In this document: positions 38,401 through 51,300 of the stretch, piece by piece
How positions within the stretch are numbered: position 1 is the stretch's first letter
Layout of the letters: the number at the start of each line of letters is the position of its first letter
Origin: Diorhabda sublineata
Taxonomy: Eukaryota > Arthropoda > Insecta > Coleoptera > Chrysomelidae
Direction: 5' to 3'
Assembly: GCF_026230105.1 (NCBI RefSeq)
Contig: NC_079481.1
Span: 31,162,489 to 31,226,488 of the forward strand
Length of the DNA: 64,000 nt
Program-made: the position numbers and the translations under genes
Notes under the pieces: generated by a model
What the model was told of the DNA's origin: nothing
Seen by the model: only the letters and a program-made list of their open reading frames with translations
Database searches by the model: none

Positions 38401-41400
38401 TGAATATTCGATGTTTGAATATCCTTTTGGTAATCACCGGTATTATCAGAGTTACCGCCTTTATCGTAGAATGGATACATGAAATGTTTACGAATTTCGG
38501 CCAATCTGGCTGCGGTTATGGTATAAGGAGTTCCACCTCGTTGGTCAGTATCCGGAGGCGCGATATCGGATGTCATGGGATCTTCAAGCAAAACAAATCG
38601 ATATTAATTTCAGTTACATAATTTTTGATTGTCAGAAGCTCAAAGTTGCTTCAAAGGTTGGTTTCAACTATCTCAAAATACTAATAATCCTCACGATAAA
38701 TGGAGATGTATCAATACAGTTTGGTTGAAAAGAAACCTCTTCGAATCAACTTTAGATAACACAGAAAGCTTTTGAAATATAATTACAGCAAATAGTAGAA
38801 CCAATCACCAACAAACATGAGATTATTTGGTACAAATTTGGAAGCATCTTAATCAATAAATTTTAATTAATGTCAGTGATGAAGAAACTAATGATTGAAT
38901 ATCACATTTTTATTATCAACTTTGTTAGTTCCACCAGTTTGCTGGTAGCTTTTTTCAGCTTCAACAGACTCGAATCTTCTTACTTTACCTTAGGAAACAT
39001 ATAGAAATGGAATAATCTGGTGCAGAACTGAAAGCTCTTTATAGAAAATGCGGAATAATCCAGAGCAATGTCTTGGTGGAAAAACCACTCCATGTCCTTC
39101 CACAGTTCCTTCATATTTTCCTTCATAAAACCAGTTATGGTATACAATCCAATGTATAAAGAAAAACAAACTTTGTATTGAACTTTATTATCCTTCTTGA
39201 TGAATTTGGGACTTTTTCAATGGTATTTAAAGGTATCTAATTGGTGTTAGCACTAGTTATCATCGATTATCTGTTGTCTTTATGACTTTCCCGCAGAATT
39301 TCCAGTTGTCGTCCACTAGCTTGACTGTTATTCAATCATCCATTTTGATTTCGGTCGAAATGACATCTCATAAGATCACAGAAGATTCTGGAATCGGACA
39401 CCGGAGTATGATCCGTATATTTGAAGTGATTACTTGACGCATTAAAATATTTTTTCGATGCTTAATGAGGCTTCTCAAAAACTAGGTCAGTTTGACTTAA
39501 ATTTTATAGTCTCTTCACTTTGTTTGTAATAATAGCGAGGTCACGTATTTAAGACACGAAATTTTTTTATCTCGATTAATGAATAATAAAATAAACATAG
39601 ATAACAAAAAAAGTAGGTGTATTTGAACTATTTCGGCTTAAATTCTGTTCGTAGATACATTTAATGATAAATTACTTTTTATACAGGTCTTTTGGTTAGT
39701 GAGAAATATTAGAAAGGTCAGGGTTATCTAATAAGATCAAAATGGCTGTCAAATTTTACTCAAAAAGCGTATTAGTAGCTTTTTGCATTCAATTCAAACT
39801 CGGTTTTAACATTGCATTTAAGAATCCTGACGAATCTAATCACTATAATCAGTTATTAGAATTATTACAGTCGTCAGTCTTTAGAAAGTATGTTATAATT
39901 TGGTTTTAAGCTGTCAAAATTGTATTAGTCTCTTCTTCTTTTATTTTAGAGAAGAATTTGTTGCTGAAATCGTTTTAAAAATATTCCAATAGAACAAACA
40001 TTTGTTTGTAGTAACCGCGCCCAAGTAAAATGGCGTCAAATATGAAATATATTCAACTAGAGGTGATAAATAAATATAAAAATCTAGATAAGACATAGAC
40101 AAAAGTTATTGATACGATGTTTTTGTTACGCAAAACCGTTTCACAGAATTTATCGTTTATCAGTAATTTTTTTCCCTTTAAGCTTATGATTATCATTGTA
40201 AACTTGTTTATAACAATCTTGTTGCAAAAAAAAACATATATCATAAATACGCAGATATATAAACGTGTATTCGTTCTTTATTAGTCACATTCTACTGAGA
40301 GACGTTTATTTGTCGGACATTTCTTTCTTTTATCTATCATTCTAACAATAATGCATTCATCAAAACCCCAAACAACCCAAGGAACTTGTCTTTCTCTTCT
40401 TCTTTATCAGTTTTTCAAAATCTATTATCTTCTTTACTTTTTTGTACACTATTTGGTGTACCAATTAGAACTGACAGTTCAAGTTGCTCTAATAGAACGG
40501 TTCCGACAGATGGTTCTTCATCATTGAACGTTTCATGTTACGAATATACGTTCTCTATGTCAAATGTCAAACTTTATGACAGTAGATTTGATATATTTTA
40601 AAGTATTATTAGAATAATTGAAATAGGAAAGGGGCAGGAAATATTTGGGAAGGATTGCAATGAACAAATTAGTGTGCAATATGTATAAGCATTAGTAAGC
40701 GTTATAAAGCGTGTTTTTTTTTATGTAAAAACTAACCATAATCAGCGCCATAATAGCTGGTATATTTTCCTAGTTTGTTAACTGTCTGATGGGTCCACCC
40801 AGAAGAGTTAGTTTGTCTATTGTCTAAACCTACCACAGAAGGGTTTTTATCTACATCTACAAAAATTAAAAGGTACCACTAAAAAGTATTAATTCAATAT
40901 CTCTATATATATCATAACAATGTACAAAAAAACATGTTTCTTAAACTCAGAAAGCCTACTTAAGAATAATTATGTTTCGTACAATCGTAGTTGAATTGTA
41001 CTAATATGAAGACGAAGCCATCTGGAGTGAAGAAATTTGAAAATATGTTAATAAAAATGATGAATACACTGTAAAAGTTAAAACTAGTACAAAGAAAAAT
41101 ACTAATTTTAAGGTATATGATGAAATAATTCAGTTATCAATCCAAGTCTTTTCTTTTATGTCGTTTCTGGTCGTCACGAGCGATTCTTCAGACTTCTCAG
41201 CTGATAATGGTATGAATCTTCTGGATTGTCTGTTTCTTAAGCAATTGATATTCCTGGAGGAAAGGAAATTTGCATTTTGGTACCAGAGATAAACGTTTAG
41301 AGCTTGCGGAAAGTCTTCTTGTTGTCACAGCCTCTCGTGGTTCGAAAAGTATATTTTGTTGGTGATATTATAAAGGAGAAACTGATAGATTGAAAAACCC

Positions 41401-44400
41401 GATTTCCGCAACATTGATTGATGATTTGTGATCACTAAGAACTCAAGAAGATATGATTGAATCAAAAAAATAAGTTTAATAAGAAACAAGTATCTTATTA
41501 TAGCCAACAGCTTCATGTTTTGAACATATTCAAAGATGTTAGAAATTTGGAAAAGATTTTCATAAAAAAATTGTCTTAACGTCGACCACGTACATATTTC
41601 TATCGGTATGTTCCTTATTTTTGGAAAAATATGGATTTGATACAAGTGTGAAGATTGTATCTGGTGAAATATTTTTATTATAGGATAATAAAATGCCTGG
41701 AAACTAATTGAGATTTCCAAATACGTTGATACCACCAATACTTGTTTCAAACTAGAACGAAACTTTGAAATCGTCGAATACTGTTTGTAAGTGGAAGGAG
41801 GGTTTTTTAAAAAACTATTTTTAACTATTCTTGAGCTTAGTGAGGATCTTTGCAAAAGATTTGAACACATATACTGAAACTTTCAATTGATAAACAAGAA
41901 TTAAAAAATAATTTGTCCAGAATTGAAAAATATGTTATTCCAAACAATTTTATTTGAGAAAAACTTTGCCTTTTTAACTGTAAGATCAAAATGGCTGTCA
42001 ACTTTTGCTCAAAAAGCGTGTTATTAGCTTGTGGTGGATATTTCCCAACGATGGGATTTTCCTTTACATCTTTCTATCTGCCATTTTCTTAATAAAATCA
42101 AAATGGCTGTCAACTTTTGTTCAAAAAGTGTGTTATCAGCTTGTGGTTGATGTTTCCCAACGATTGGATTTTCTTTTACATCTTTCTATCTGCCATTTTC
42201 TTAATAAAATCAAAATGGCTGTCAACTTTTGCTCAAAAAGCGTGTTATTAGTTTGCGGTTGATATTTCCCAACGATGGGATTTTCCTTTACATCTTTCTA
42301 TCTGCCATTTTCTTAATAAAATCAAAATGGCTGTCAACTTTTGCTCAAAAAGCGTGTTATTAGTTTGCGGTTGATATTTCCCAACGATGGGATTTTCCTT
42401 TACATTTTTCTATCTGCCATTTTCTTAATAAGATCAAAATGGCTGCCAACTTTTGCTCAAAAAACGAGTTATTAGTTTGCGGTTGATGTTTCCCAACGAT
42501 GGGATTTTCCTTTACATCTTTCTATCTGCCATTTTCTTAATAAGATCAAAATGGCTGCCAACTTTTGCTCAAAAAACGAGTTATTAGTTTGTGGTGGATA
42601 TTTCCCAACGATTGGATTTTCCTTTACATTTTTCTATCTGCCATTTTCTTAATAAAATCAAAATGGCTGCCAACTTTTGCTCAAAAAACGAGTTATTAGC
42701 TTGTGGTGGATATTTCCCAACGATTGGATTTTCTTTTACATTTTTCTATCTGCCATTTTCTTAATAAAATCAAAATGGCTGTCAACTTTTGCTCAAAAAA
42801 CGAGTTATTAGTTTGTGGTGGATATTTCCCAACGATGGGATTTTCTTTTACATTTTTCTATCTGCCATTTTCTTAATAAGATCAAAATGGCTGCCAACTT
42901 TTGCTCAAAAAACGAGTTATTAGCTTGTGGTGGATATTTCCCAACGATTGGATTTTCCTTTACATTTTTCTATCTGCCATTTTCTTAATAAAATCAAAAT
43001 GGCTGCCAACTTTTGCTCAAAAAACGAGTTATTAGCTTGTGGTGGATATTTCCCAACGATTGGATTTTCCTTTACATTTTTCTATCTGCCATTTTCTTAA
43101 TAAAATCAAAATGGCTGTCAACTTTTGCTCAAAAAACGAGTTATTAGTTTGTGGTGGATATTTCCCAACGATGGGATTTTCTTTTACATTTTTCTATCTG
43201 CCATTTTCTTAATAAAATCAAAATGGCTGTCAACTTTTGCTCAAAAAACGAGTTATTAGTTTGTGGTGGATATTTCCCAACGATTGGATTTTCCTTTACA
43301 TTTTTCTATCTGCCATTTTCTTAATAAAATCAAAATGGCTGCCAACTTTTGCTCAAAAAACGAGTTATTAGCTTGTGGTGGATATTTCCCAACGATTGGA
43401 TTTTCTTTTACATTTTTCTATCTGCCATTTTCTTAATAAGATCAAAATGGCTGCCAACTTTTGCTCAAAAAACGAGTTATTAGCTTGTGGTGGATATTTC
43501 CCAACGATTGGATTTTCCTTTACATTTTTCTATCTGCCATTTTCTTAATAAAATCAAAATGGCTGTCAACTTTTGCTCAAAAAACGAGTTATTAGTTTGT
43601 GGTGGATATTTCCCAACGATGGGATTTTCTTTTACATTTTTCTATCTGCCATTTTCTTAATAAAATCAAAATGGCTGCCACCTTTTGCTCAAAAAACGAG
43701 TTATTAGCTTGTGGTGGATATTTCCCAACGATTGGATTTTCCTTTACATTTTTCTATCTGCCATTTTCTTAATAAAATCAAAATGGCTGTCAACTTTTGC
43801 TCAAAAAACGAGTTATTAGTTTGTGGTGGATATTTCCCAACGATGGGATTTTCTTTTACATTTTTCTATCTGCCATTTTCTTAATAAAATCAAAATGGCT
43901 GCCAACTTTTGCTCAAAAAACGAGTTATTAGCTTGTGGTGGATATTTCCCAACGATTGGATTTTCTTTTACATTTTTCTATCTGCCATTTTCTTAATAAA
44001 ATCAAAATGGCTGTCAACTTTTGCTCAAAAAGCGTGTTATTAGTTTGCGGTTGATATTTCCCAACGATGGGATTTTCCTTTACATTTTTCTATCTGCCAT
44101 TTTCTTAATAAGATCAAAATGGCTGCCAACTTTTGCTCAAAAAACGAGTTATTAGTTTGTGGTGGATATTTCCCAACGATTGGATTTTCCTTTACATTTT
44201 TCTATCTGCCATTTTCTTAATAAAATCAAAATGGCTGCCAACTTTTGCTCAAAAAACGAGTTATTAGCTTGTGCTTTCAATTCCTTAACTTTATCCATCA
44301 TAATCAACTGGATGATACCAAATACCACGCATTATGTGTCCCAAATAAGTTATTTTCCTGCTTTTGATGCACCATTAAGGACTGCATCTTTTATTTGCAT

Positions 44401-45071
44401 AGCTATCCACAATATCTTAATCAAGTACTCGATATTACAGACCTTAAAACCAAACTTTATAGAAGGTTTGTCAGGTATCAGCATGATTCTGTTTGAATCA
44501 AAATTATATCACGTGACTTCTGGTTCTTTCCGATAAACAAAATGGCCGACATTTGTAAGGTTAATTAACGAAGAGGTTAGGTTTCTGAAGACGTTAATTT
44601 GGTTATTGAAACGTGTAATTTCGAGTGTCGATTTTAGATTTGGGATAGGAAACTTGTAATATTAAAAAAATTAATTAGATCGTAATAAACGATCGAAAAA
44701 AGTTCGTTTTTGATATTTCCCGTATATAATATTAATTTTTCGACAATACCCGTATACTTTTGTATTATTTTTCCCTTGATTATCGTTAATATTTTTGTTA
44801 GTACAATCTACGCTATTAAAAAAACATATTTACCATAAGTTGGATTTTCGACGGTACCGTCATCTGTTTCTTCTTCTTCGGCGGCTGGTTTTTCATCGTC
44901 GGACGCCCTACCCGAACCTACGAGCGGGGCTAATATCTCTACGTCGTCTATTTTCTTAAAAACGGTATTTCCAACGTCACTAACGGTGACATCCTCGGCG
45001 TTAACAACACTAACTAACAAAATTAATATAAAATATGTGCAGTAAATTAATTTATTCGCGCTTCGCCCCAT
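28314..45071 (-). CDS. mesh: mesh: NIDO-AMOP-VWD-sushi septate-junction membrane protein
   Basis: Common exons, minus strand: 44834-45071, 40737-40856, 38356-38581, 38158-38282, 36814-37070, 36448-36754, 36129-36389, 35749-36065, 35327-35652, 34659-35266, 33323-33459, 32456-32643 and 31975-32402. A long-tail end (30922-31520) gives 1378 aa; a short-tail end (29251-29422 plus 28314-28428) gives 1274 aa. All phases close. Start chosen at MGRSANKL (45071), where a hydrophobic signal peptide ends near VVNAED. Domains follow: NIDO-like region (exons 4-6), IPT/Ig-like (exon 7), AMOP (exons 9-10, several Cys including CPC and QQCCYD), VWD (GVYGDPHIVTFDD, exons 10-12), one sushi module (exon 13), then a membrane segment and cytoplasmic tail. 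In Drosophila, Mesh with Ssk and Tsp2A builds smooth septate junctions of the midgut. Intron 1 carries a 112-bp array. Confidence 0.95.
28872..28912. other. Element shared with 47.7 kb (TTTGTCCACC...ATATGGC...TGACGTC)
   Basis: Within the short-tail intron of mesh, TTTGTCCACC, two variable bases, GACAATATGGC and then TGACGTC occur in order. The same order is seen at 47,731-47,780. Outside it, GGGTACGTTCC occurs as direct repeats at 28,514 and 29,114. This could be part of an inserted element or a regulatory block. Confidence 0.35.
30922..31520 (-). CDS. mesh: mesh alternative 3' exon, long cytoplasmic tail
   Basis: The acceptor attacctgcag precedes GTGAAGAAGAG; the exon joins the sushi exon in phase 1. 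It encodes EEEYSSRQAAITSGIVLAI, a membrane segment, then a polar tail of about 160 residues. The tail has an acidic run (DDDDDE), a Ser/Pro-rich stretch, tyrosines in PTYEDVD and LTYSDLDYAQ, and the C-terminus SSIVTDV. T-D-V fits a class I PDZ-binding end (inference). This is the nearer of the two alternative ends to the last common exon. Confidence 0.9.
31660..31900 (+). mobile_element. Non-LTR retrotransposon relic (C-terminal RT region), antisense in mesh
   Basis: The plus strand translates in one frame to MYTAIVRPIITYGAL, the familiar block after the reverse-transcriptase core in Jockey-like elements. It continues after a frameshift as KVQTLA with a following PTADLEVILNL. Stops and frameshifts show it is dead. 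It lies in the mesh intron between the sushi exon and the long-tail exon. Confidence 0.65.
33525..33830 (+). mobile_element. Non-LTR retrotransposon relic (RT palm), copy 1
   Basis: The plus strand encodes VFLDIYQAFDKVWYGSL, the RT motif around the first catalytic Asp of Jockey-type elements. After a gap come GVQQNISLGALFYLV and then DTVILSSHEDPAT. Internal deletions and frame breaks are evident. Located in a mesh intron, antisense to the gene. Confidence 0.7.
33860..34120 (+). mobile_element. Non-LTR retrotransposon relic (RT palm), copy 2
   Basis: A second, separately decayed copy follows directly: LPSYFKLF, then SGVQGSVLGPLFYLV (the PQGSVLGPLLY motif), then a frame-shifted DTVILSIYEDPA block. 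Same intron and orientation as copy 1. Confidence 0.65.
37185..37870. repeat. About 172-bp tandem repeat in a mesh intron
   Basis: CACTCAGTCAAC (or CATTCAGTCAAC) recurs at 37191, 37363, 37544 and 37716, spacings 172, 181 and 172. The copies share a stretch around ATAGTAGATGATGTTTGTT and are moderately diverged. The intron is the one between exons 36814-37070 and 38158-38282. Confidence 0.85.
39735..39790. repeat. Single diverged copy of the 112-bp mesh repeat
   Basis: AAGATCAAAATGGCTGTCAA followed by a diverged version of TTTTGCTCAAAAAGCGTGTTATTAG occurs once here, in intron 2 of mesh, about 2.2 kb from the main array in intron 1. Confidence 0.7.
41984..44272. repeat. 112-bp tandem array, about 20 copies, in mesh intron 1
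   Basis: The block AAAATCAAAATGGCTG recurs every 112 bp (for example at 42206, 42318 and 42430) through to about 44,272. Units fall into two main types by GTCAAC...GCGTG versus GCCAAC...ACGAG; the outermost left units and one near the right end are of the first type. Each unit contains GCCATTTT and, 12 bp later, its reverse complement AAAATGGC. The array ends about 560 bp from the first exon of mesh. Confidence 0.97.
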
Positions 45072-47989
45072 TGTTCGGGCGATTTTATTCACATTAATAG
45101 CTTAGTTCGGATTCGATCGCTGGCGAATAACCTGTTTGTCAGTACTGTTCTCAAACAAGATAAAATATCTTATCTTTTAACGACACATTTAATAAAATAA
45201 GGATAAATATGCGATAATTTTATCTCAGATAAAGGTTAATTTTACCTGTGTCATATATTTCACTAGAATATTATTTTATAGTAGATAATACTCGGAATAT
45301 ATTTATATATTATTTGTTTTTAGTCATTCGGATACTGTGTGTATCATTACCTGATGACTACATCGTATATTTTTTTTTGTTTTAAATGTTAATGAACTTT
45401 CTCATTCATTCATTCATAAAACAGAGCTACCGCATTTAAATCCAGTGGTTGTTTACGAAAATAACAGCCAGGGAAGTTAATAAATTTCATTCGTAGTTTC
45501 ATATAGTCGTGGGTATGGAGTTTGATCACCCATGGTTCCAGTAGAACACGTCAGACACCGAGAAACAGTCAAAACAGCGGACTCTGATCGACAAACAACA
45601 AAAACAACACCCATGAGGACAGCATAGACAATACACATCAGAACCCATCCTTGGTGTAGCGTTTCTTGAAGTTCCAGCTCGAAAAAGATGGAATAATTGA
45701 TAAAAACAGCCGTTATATCCATCGTATTCTCCAGATTTGGCACTGTGTGCTTTTTTTTTTGTTTCAAATTGAAAAAATAATTTGCTGGGAAGATATTTGA
45801 GTTGAATGAGAAGGTCATGGCTGCCTCGGAGGTTATACGATTGGGATCAAATGACTTTTTGTCATTCAAAAGACATTTTGATATAGATAGAGCCATTAAG
45901 CAAAAAAAAAGAGAAATTAGAGTGTATTTAAAATTATTGAAGACGTTTTATTGCCAATATGTTTTATAAAAGTTTATTGTTTGAAATAAAAACGAAGCTG
46001 TATAAATTCTAATATGTTTATCAAATTTTATTATTTATAGGACTACAAAATTGTAGCAATGATTAATATATTTGAACTATGATAACTTGAAGATATGATT
46101 AACTGTCGCGTAATTTTTGTTGTGAAATTTTGTATGTTTTATTAATAATTATAAATATTTCAATTGCGGACATTTTAGGTCGAACGAATAAATATATTGA
46201 CGTTTTTCTTCTTCTTTTTCTTCTAATATATGGTCAGTTATCAAAATTTTTTCAGACACACACATAGAAAAAGCATTTACATACTTCTCAGTAACCTTTA
46301 AGTGGCTACAAGGTCATCAGGTTATACTAAACAATGAGGAATAGATAACCTGGATAAAAAAAGCTATATTTTGGATCAGAACCTTCGTCTGGCATCATTA
46401 GATGTCACATCAATAACAAACTGAATGAACTAAATGTATAGCTAAGGAAAAAAAGTTTCTGGTCGATCATTGCCTCGTTAGAGACGATGAAAATGGTAGA
46501 AAAAGCGTGAGAACCTCGGGAAAAAACTTCTAATATATTCGAAAACGGGATATTATTAAGTATAGGTACTAAGAATCAGAACAGAACGCCTGTAAATTCA
46601 TTTACTATCATCTTTTGTTATTTGTTATGCCATTTGATTTTGTGTTACATCCCCATATTGAAAAACTTATTTTCAAATAATTAATTTGCCTTCAAATATT
46701 GTTCTTAAATGAATTTTTCCTTGCGAAACACAATTTTGGTACTTTCAATATCATTTTTGCCTATAACTCTTTTTATAACCTATATAATCGAGTGGTTTTT
46801 TGTACTAATACAAATATAAAAAAATATTTAATTACTGTATAATATTCTAAATAAGCAAATAATATATTTTTTCCAAATTTTTCTTGTTTTAATACTAAAA
46901 CTTGAAGTATACACAGCCGAAATACTCATAATCATCACGAAGAAAATTTAATTAGGTTGTAAAGGATAATTAACCGGTTAATGTGGCTTTTCATAGCGTC
47001 TAATAAGATAAGAAACAATTTGAGATCCTAAGTGCGTTAATACTTTCCATAAACATTGAATGAAATGGTTTCCTTTTCTCCAAAAATTCTATCTAACGAA
47101 TTGTTAAAATCAGCTGATGCTCATTAAACAAAGCTCGCCGTGGGTTAAACAAATACTTACACTCGCAGACTAATTTAAAAAAAAAACTAATACCATGAAA
47201 TAATACAAAACAACTCTCACTACTGGAAAACCAAAAAAACTAACACAGGGTCATACGATATAAATCAAATGTTTGACGTAAATCAGCTGTTTTCTTAGAT
47301 TGACTGATATCATTTTGACAGCATCGTAAAAACATAAACACTTTCGCCATAAATAAAATAAAAAGTATAGAGGTTTACGTGAATCGATAACATCAAACTA
47401 TTAGTTACCGATCCAAACGATAGAAGTCGTTGATTAAAATGAGTGTTAATCTGTCACTGAAAGAACTTATGAAAATATAATATAACGCTATTAGAATTGT
47501 GTAGATGTAAATAAACAAAAAAATTTGGTTGAATTTGCAGTCATTTAAGTAATAGGTTACAAGTAGGGTTAAAACTGCTAGGTTTCAAATTTTATATCTT
47601 TCTAAAGATCATTTCGAATAATATGATTTGAACAAACAAAGAATTTATTTCATTTGTGTATAGATAATTGATCTTTGGCCGAAATTAACGAAAATAAAAC
47701 ACTAATATAACTATAATGTTTATGTAAACAAAGCAATGTTTGTCCACCGAGACAATATGGCGACTGGTTGTGACGTCATCCAAGAAAGGAATGGAGAAGT
47801 GAAACTAACATAACCTATATTTTATATAATTACGTTATTAGCTTTCCTGCATAGACATATTTCGAAATTTTTAACGTTGCATGGTTACAAAAACTCTTTC
47901 GAATTGTATATACGGCATATATGAGAATTTTTGGACTATTACTAATTTGAGAAGAGTTTTTACTTTTAAAAAACTAAAATTTCGATGTG
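45072..47989. other. Upstream flank of mesh and intergenic region
   Basis: The first few hundred bases presumably hold the mesh promoter on the minus strand; no clear core motif was identified. Beyond that there is AT-rich DNA, one mariner relic (45.6-45.9 kb) and no supportable gene. Confidence 0.4.
45600..45910 (+). pseudogene. Mariner-type transposase relic
   Basis: The plus strand reads YPSYSPDLALCAFF, matching the PPYSPDLAPCDFF signature of mariner transposases. In another frame it continues KIFELNEKVMAASEVIRLG, FLSFKRHFDIDRAIKQKK and so on, to a stop near 45,970. At least one frameshift and internal stops make it non-functional. No terminal inverted repeats were recognised. Confidence 0.6.
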
Positions 47990-48344
47990 TATATGTTAGG
48001 ATATTACCCTTTTATTTAACACAAGACTGTGTTATTCCTTGGGGAGAAGTGTGACCAAATCAAGCGACGCCTTCCCACACAAACATCCCGATATAGTTCA
48101 AACGACGTTCGCGACGCATCAGCATTGGCAGCAGCAACGAACCTTCCATGACATATCCCTCGGGAAACTGAAGCCTCGGGTCCCCTTTTGCTCCTATTAG
48201 AATATATCCTGTCGATTTTTTAAGCACAGACGTCCGTGGAATTTATGTGAGAATATTTTTAATTGCAATAATAGTTTATGGTAAATGTAAACGTTTCCCA
48301 GATTTTATCGACATAATTTAAACAAAAGGAGTCGGATTTATAAT
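47990..48344 (+). other. Candidate LTR remnant preceding the composite satellite
   Basis: This non-repeated stretch runs directly into the first satellite module at its primer-binding-site-like sequence (48345). In an intact LTR element the sequence 5' of the primer-binding site is the 5' LTR, so this may be the LTR of the source element. It has mixed composition and no reading frame. No second copy was found at the other end of the array, so the call is weak. Confidence 0.3.
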
Positions 48345-51300
48345 TGGCGCAGTCAGTAGGATTACAAAAATCAATTAGAAAAAATCTATTTGATTAAATT
48401 ATGTTAGACCAAAAACGCATTCGAATGAACGCACTTTAGACCAAAAACCCATTCGAATGAACGCACTTTAGACCAAGAACGTATCGAATGAACCTTTCTC
48501 AGGTTTTAACGACATAATTTAAGCAAAATTAGTCGGATTTATAATTGGCGCAGTCAGTAGGATTACAAAAATCAGTTAGAAGGAATCTATTTGATTAAAT
48601 TATGTTAGACCAAAAACGCATTCGAATGAACGCACTTTAGACCAAAAACGCATTCGAATGAACGCACACTAGACCAAAAACGCATTCGAATGAACGCACT
48701 TTAAACCAAAAACGCATTCGAATGAACGTCACTCAGGTTTTATCGACTTAATTTAAGCAAAATTAGTCGGATTTATAATTGGCGCAGTCAGTAGGATTAC
48801 AAAAATTAGTTAGAAAGAATCCATTTGATTAAATTATGTTAGACCAAAAACGAATTCGAATGAACGCACTTTAGACCAAAAACGCATTCGAATGAACGCA
48901 CTTTAGACCAAAAACGCATTCGAATGAACGCACTTTAGACAAAAAACGGATTCGAATGAACGCACTTTAGATCAAAAACGCATTCGAATGAACGCACTTT
49001 AGACCAAAAACCCATTCGAATGAACGCACTTTAGACCAAGAACGTATCGAATGAACCTTTCTCAGGTTTTAACGACATAATTTAAGCAAAATTAGTCGGA
49101 TTTATAATTGGCGCAGTCATTAGGATTAAAAAAATCAGTTAGAAAGAATCTATTTGATTAAATTATGTTAGACCAAAAACGCATTCGAATGAACGCACTT
49201 TAGACCAAAAACGCATTCGAATGAACGCACTTTAAACCAAAAACGCATTCGAATGAACGTCACTCAGGTTTTATCGACTTAATTTAAGCAAAATTAGTCG
49301 GATTTATAATTGGCGCAGTCAGTAGGATTACAAAAATTAGTTAGAAAGAATCCATTTGATTAAATTATGTTAGACCAAAAACGAATTCGAATGAACGCAC
49401 TTTAGACCAAAAACGCATTCGAATGAACGCACTTTAGACCAAAAACGCATTCGAATGAACGCACTTTAGACCAAAAACGCATTCGAATGAACGCACTTTA
49501 GATCAAAAACGCATTCGAATGAACGCACTTTAGACCAAAAACGCATTCGAATGAACGCACTTTAGACCAAAAACGCATTCGAATGAACGCACTTTAGATC
49601 AAAAACGCATTCGAATGTACGCACTTTAGACCAAAAACGCATTCGAATAAACGTTTCTTAGATTTTATCGACATAATTTAAACAAAAGGAGTCGGATTTA
49701 TAATTGGCGCAGTCAGTAGGATTACAAAAATCAGTTAGAAAGAATCTATTTGATTAAATTATGTTAGACCAAAAACGCATTCGAATGAACGCACTTTAGA
49801 TCAAAAACGCATTCGAACGAACGCACTTTAGACCAAAAACGCATTCGAATAAACGTTTCTCAGATTTTATCGACATAATTTAAACAAAAGGAGTCGGATT
49901 TATAATTGGCGCAGTCAGTAGGATTACAAAAATCAATTAGAAAAAATCTATTTGATTAAATTATGTTAGACCAAAAACGCATTCGAATGAACGCACTTGA
50001 GACCAAAAACGCATTCGAATGAACGTTTCTCAGATTTTATCGACATAATTTAAACAAAAGGAGTCGGATTTATAATTGGCGCAGTCAGTAGGATTACAAA
50101 AATCAGTTAGAAAGAATCTATTTGATTAAATTATGTTAGACCAAAAACGCATTCGAATGAACGCACTTTAGATCAAAAACGCATTCGAACGAACGCACTT
50201 TAGACCAAAAACGCATTCGAATAAACGTTTCTCAGATTTTATCGACATAATTTAAACAAAAGGAGTCGGATTTATAATTGGCGCAGTCAGTAGGATTACA
50301 AAAATCAATTAGAAAAAATCTATTTGATTAAATTATGTTAGATCAAAAACGCATTCGAATGAACGCACTTTAGACCAAAAACGCATTCGAATGAACGCAC
50401 TTGAGACCAAAAACGCATTCGAATGAACGTTTCTCAGATTTTATCGACATAATTTAAACAAAAGGAGTCGGATTTATAATTGGCGCAGTCAGTAGGATTA
50501 CAAAAATCAATTAGAAAAAATCTATTTGATTAAATTATGTTAGATCAAAAACGCATTCGAATGAACGCACTTTAGATCAAAAACGCATTCGAACGAACGC
50601 ACTTTAGACCAAAAACGCATTCGAATAAACGTTTCTCAGATTTTATCGACATAATTTAAACAAAAGGAGTCGGATTTATAATTGGCGCAGTCAGTAGGAT
50701 TACAAAAATCAATTAGAAAAAATCTATTTGATTAAATTATGTTAGATCAAAAACGCATTCGAATGAACGCACTTTAGACCAAAAACGCATTCGAATGAAC
50801 GCACTTGAGACCAAAAACGCATTCGAATGAACGTTTCTCAGATTTTATCGACATAATTTAAACAAAAGGAGTCGGATTTATAATTGGCGCAGTCAGTAGG
50901 ATTACAAAAATCAATTAGAAAAAATCTATTTGATTAAATTATGTTAGATCAAAAACGCATTCGAATGAACGCACTTTAGACCAAAAACGCATTCGAATGA
51001 ACGCACTTGAGACCAAAAACGCATTCGAATGAACGTTTCTCAGATTTTATCGACATAATTTAAACAAAAGGAGTCGGATTTATAATTGGCGCAGTCAGTA
51101 GGATTACAAAAATCAGTTAGAAAGAATCTATTTGATTAAATTATGTTAGACCAAAAACGCATTCGAATGAACGCACTTTAGACCAAAAACGCATTCGAAT
51201 GAACGCACTTTAGACCAAAAACGCATTCGAACGAACGTTTCTCAGATTTTATCGACATAATTTAAACAAAAGAAGTCGGATTTATAATTGGCGCAGTCAG

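Noticed and set aside
41325..41870. 181-codon minus-strand open frame in mesh intron 1
   Set aside because: Composition is Ile/Phe/Ser-rich as expected from AT-rich DNA. It has no recognisable domain or splice context and lies inside an intron of a gene on the same strand.
42005..44536. Short plus-strand frames (85 and 125 codons) in the 112-bp array
   Set aside because: The 112-bp period is not a multiple of three and the frames arise from the repeat and its right edge; there is no gene feature.
44834..45092. Start of mesh at the GTG at 45092
   Set aside because: An ATG seven codons downstream (45071) sits directly before the signal peptide, and nothing favours the upstream GTG.
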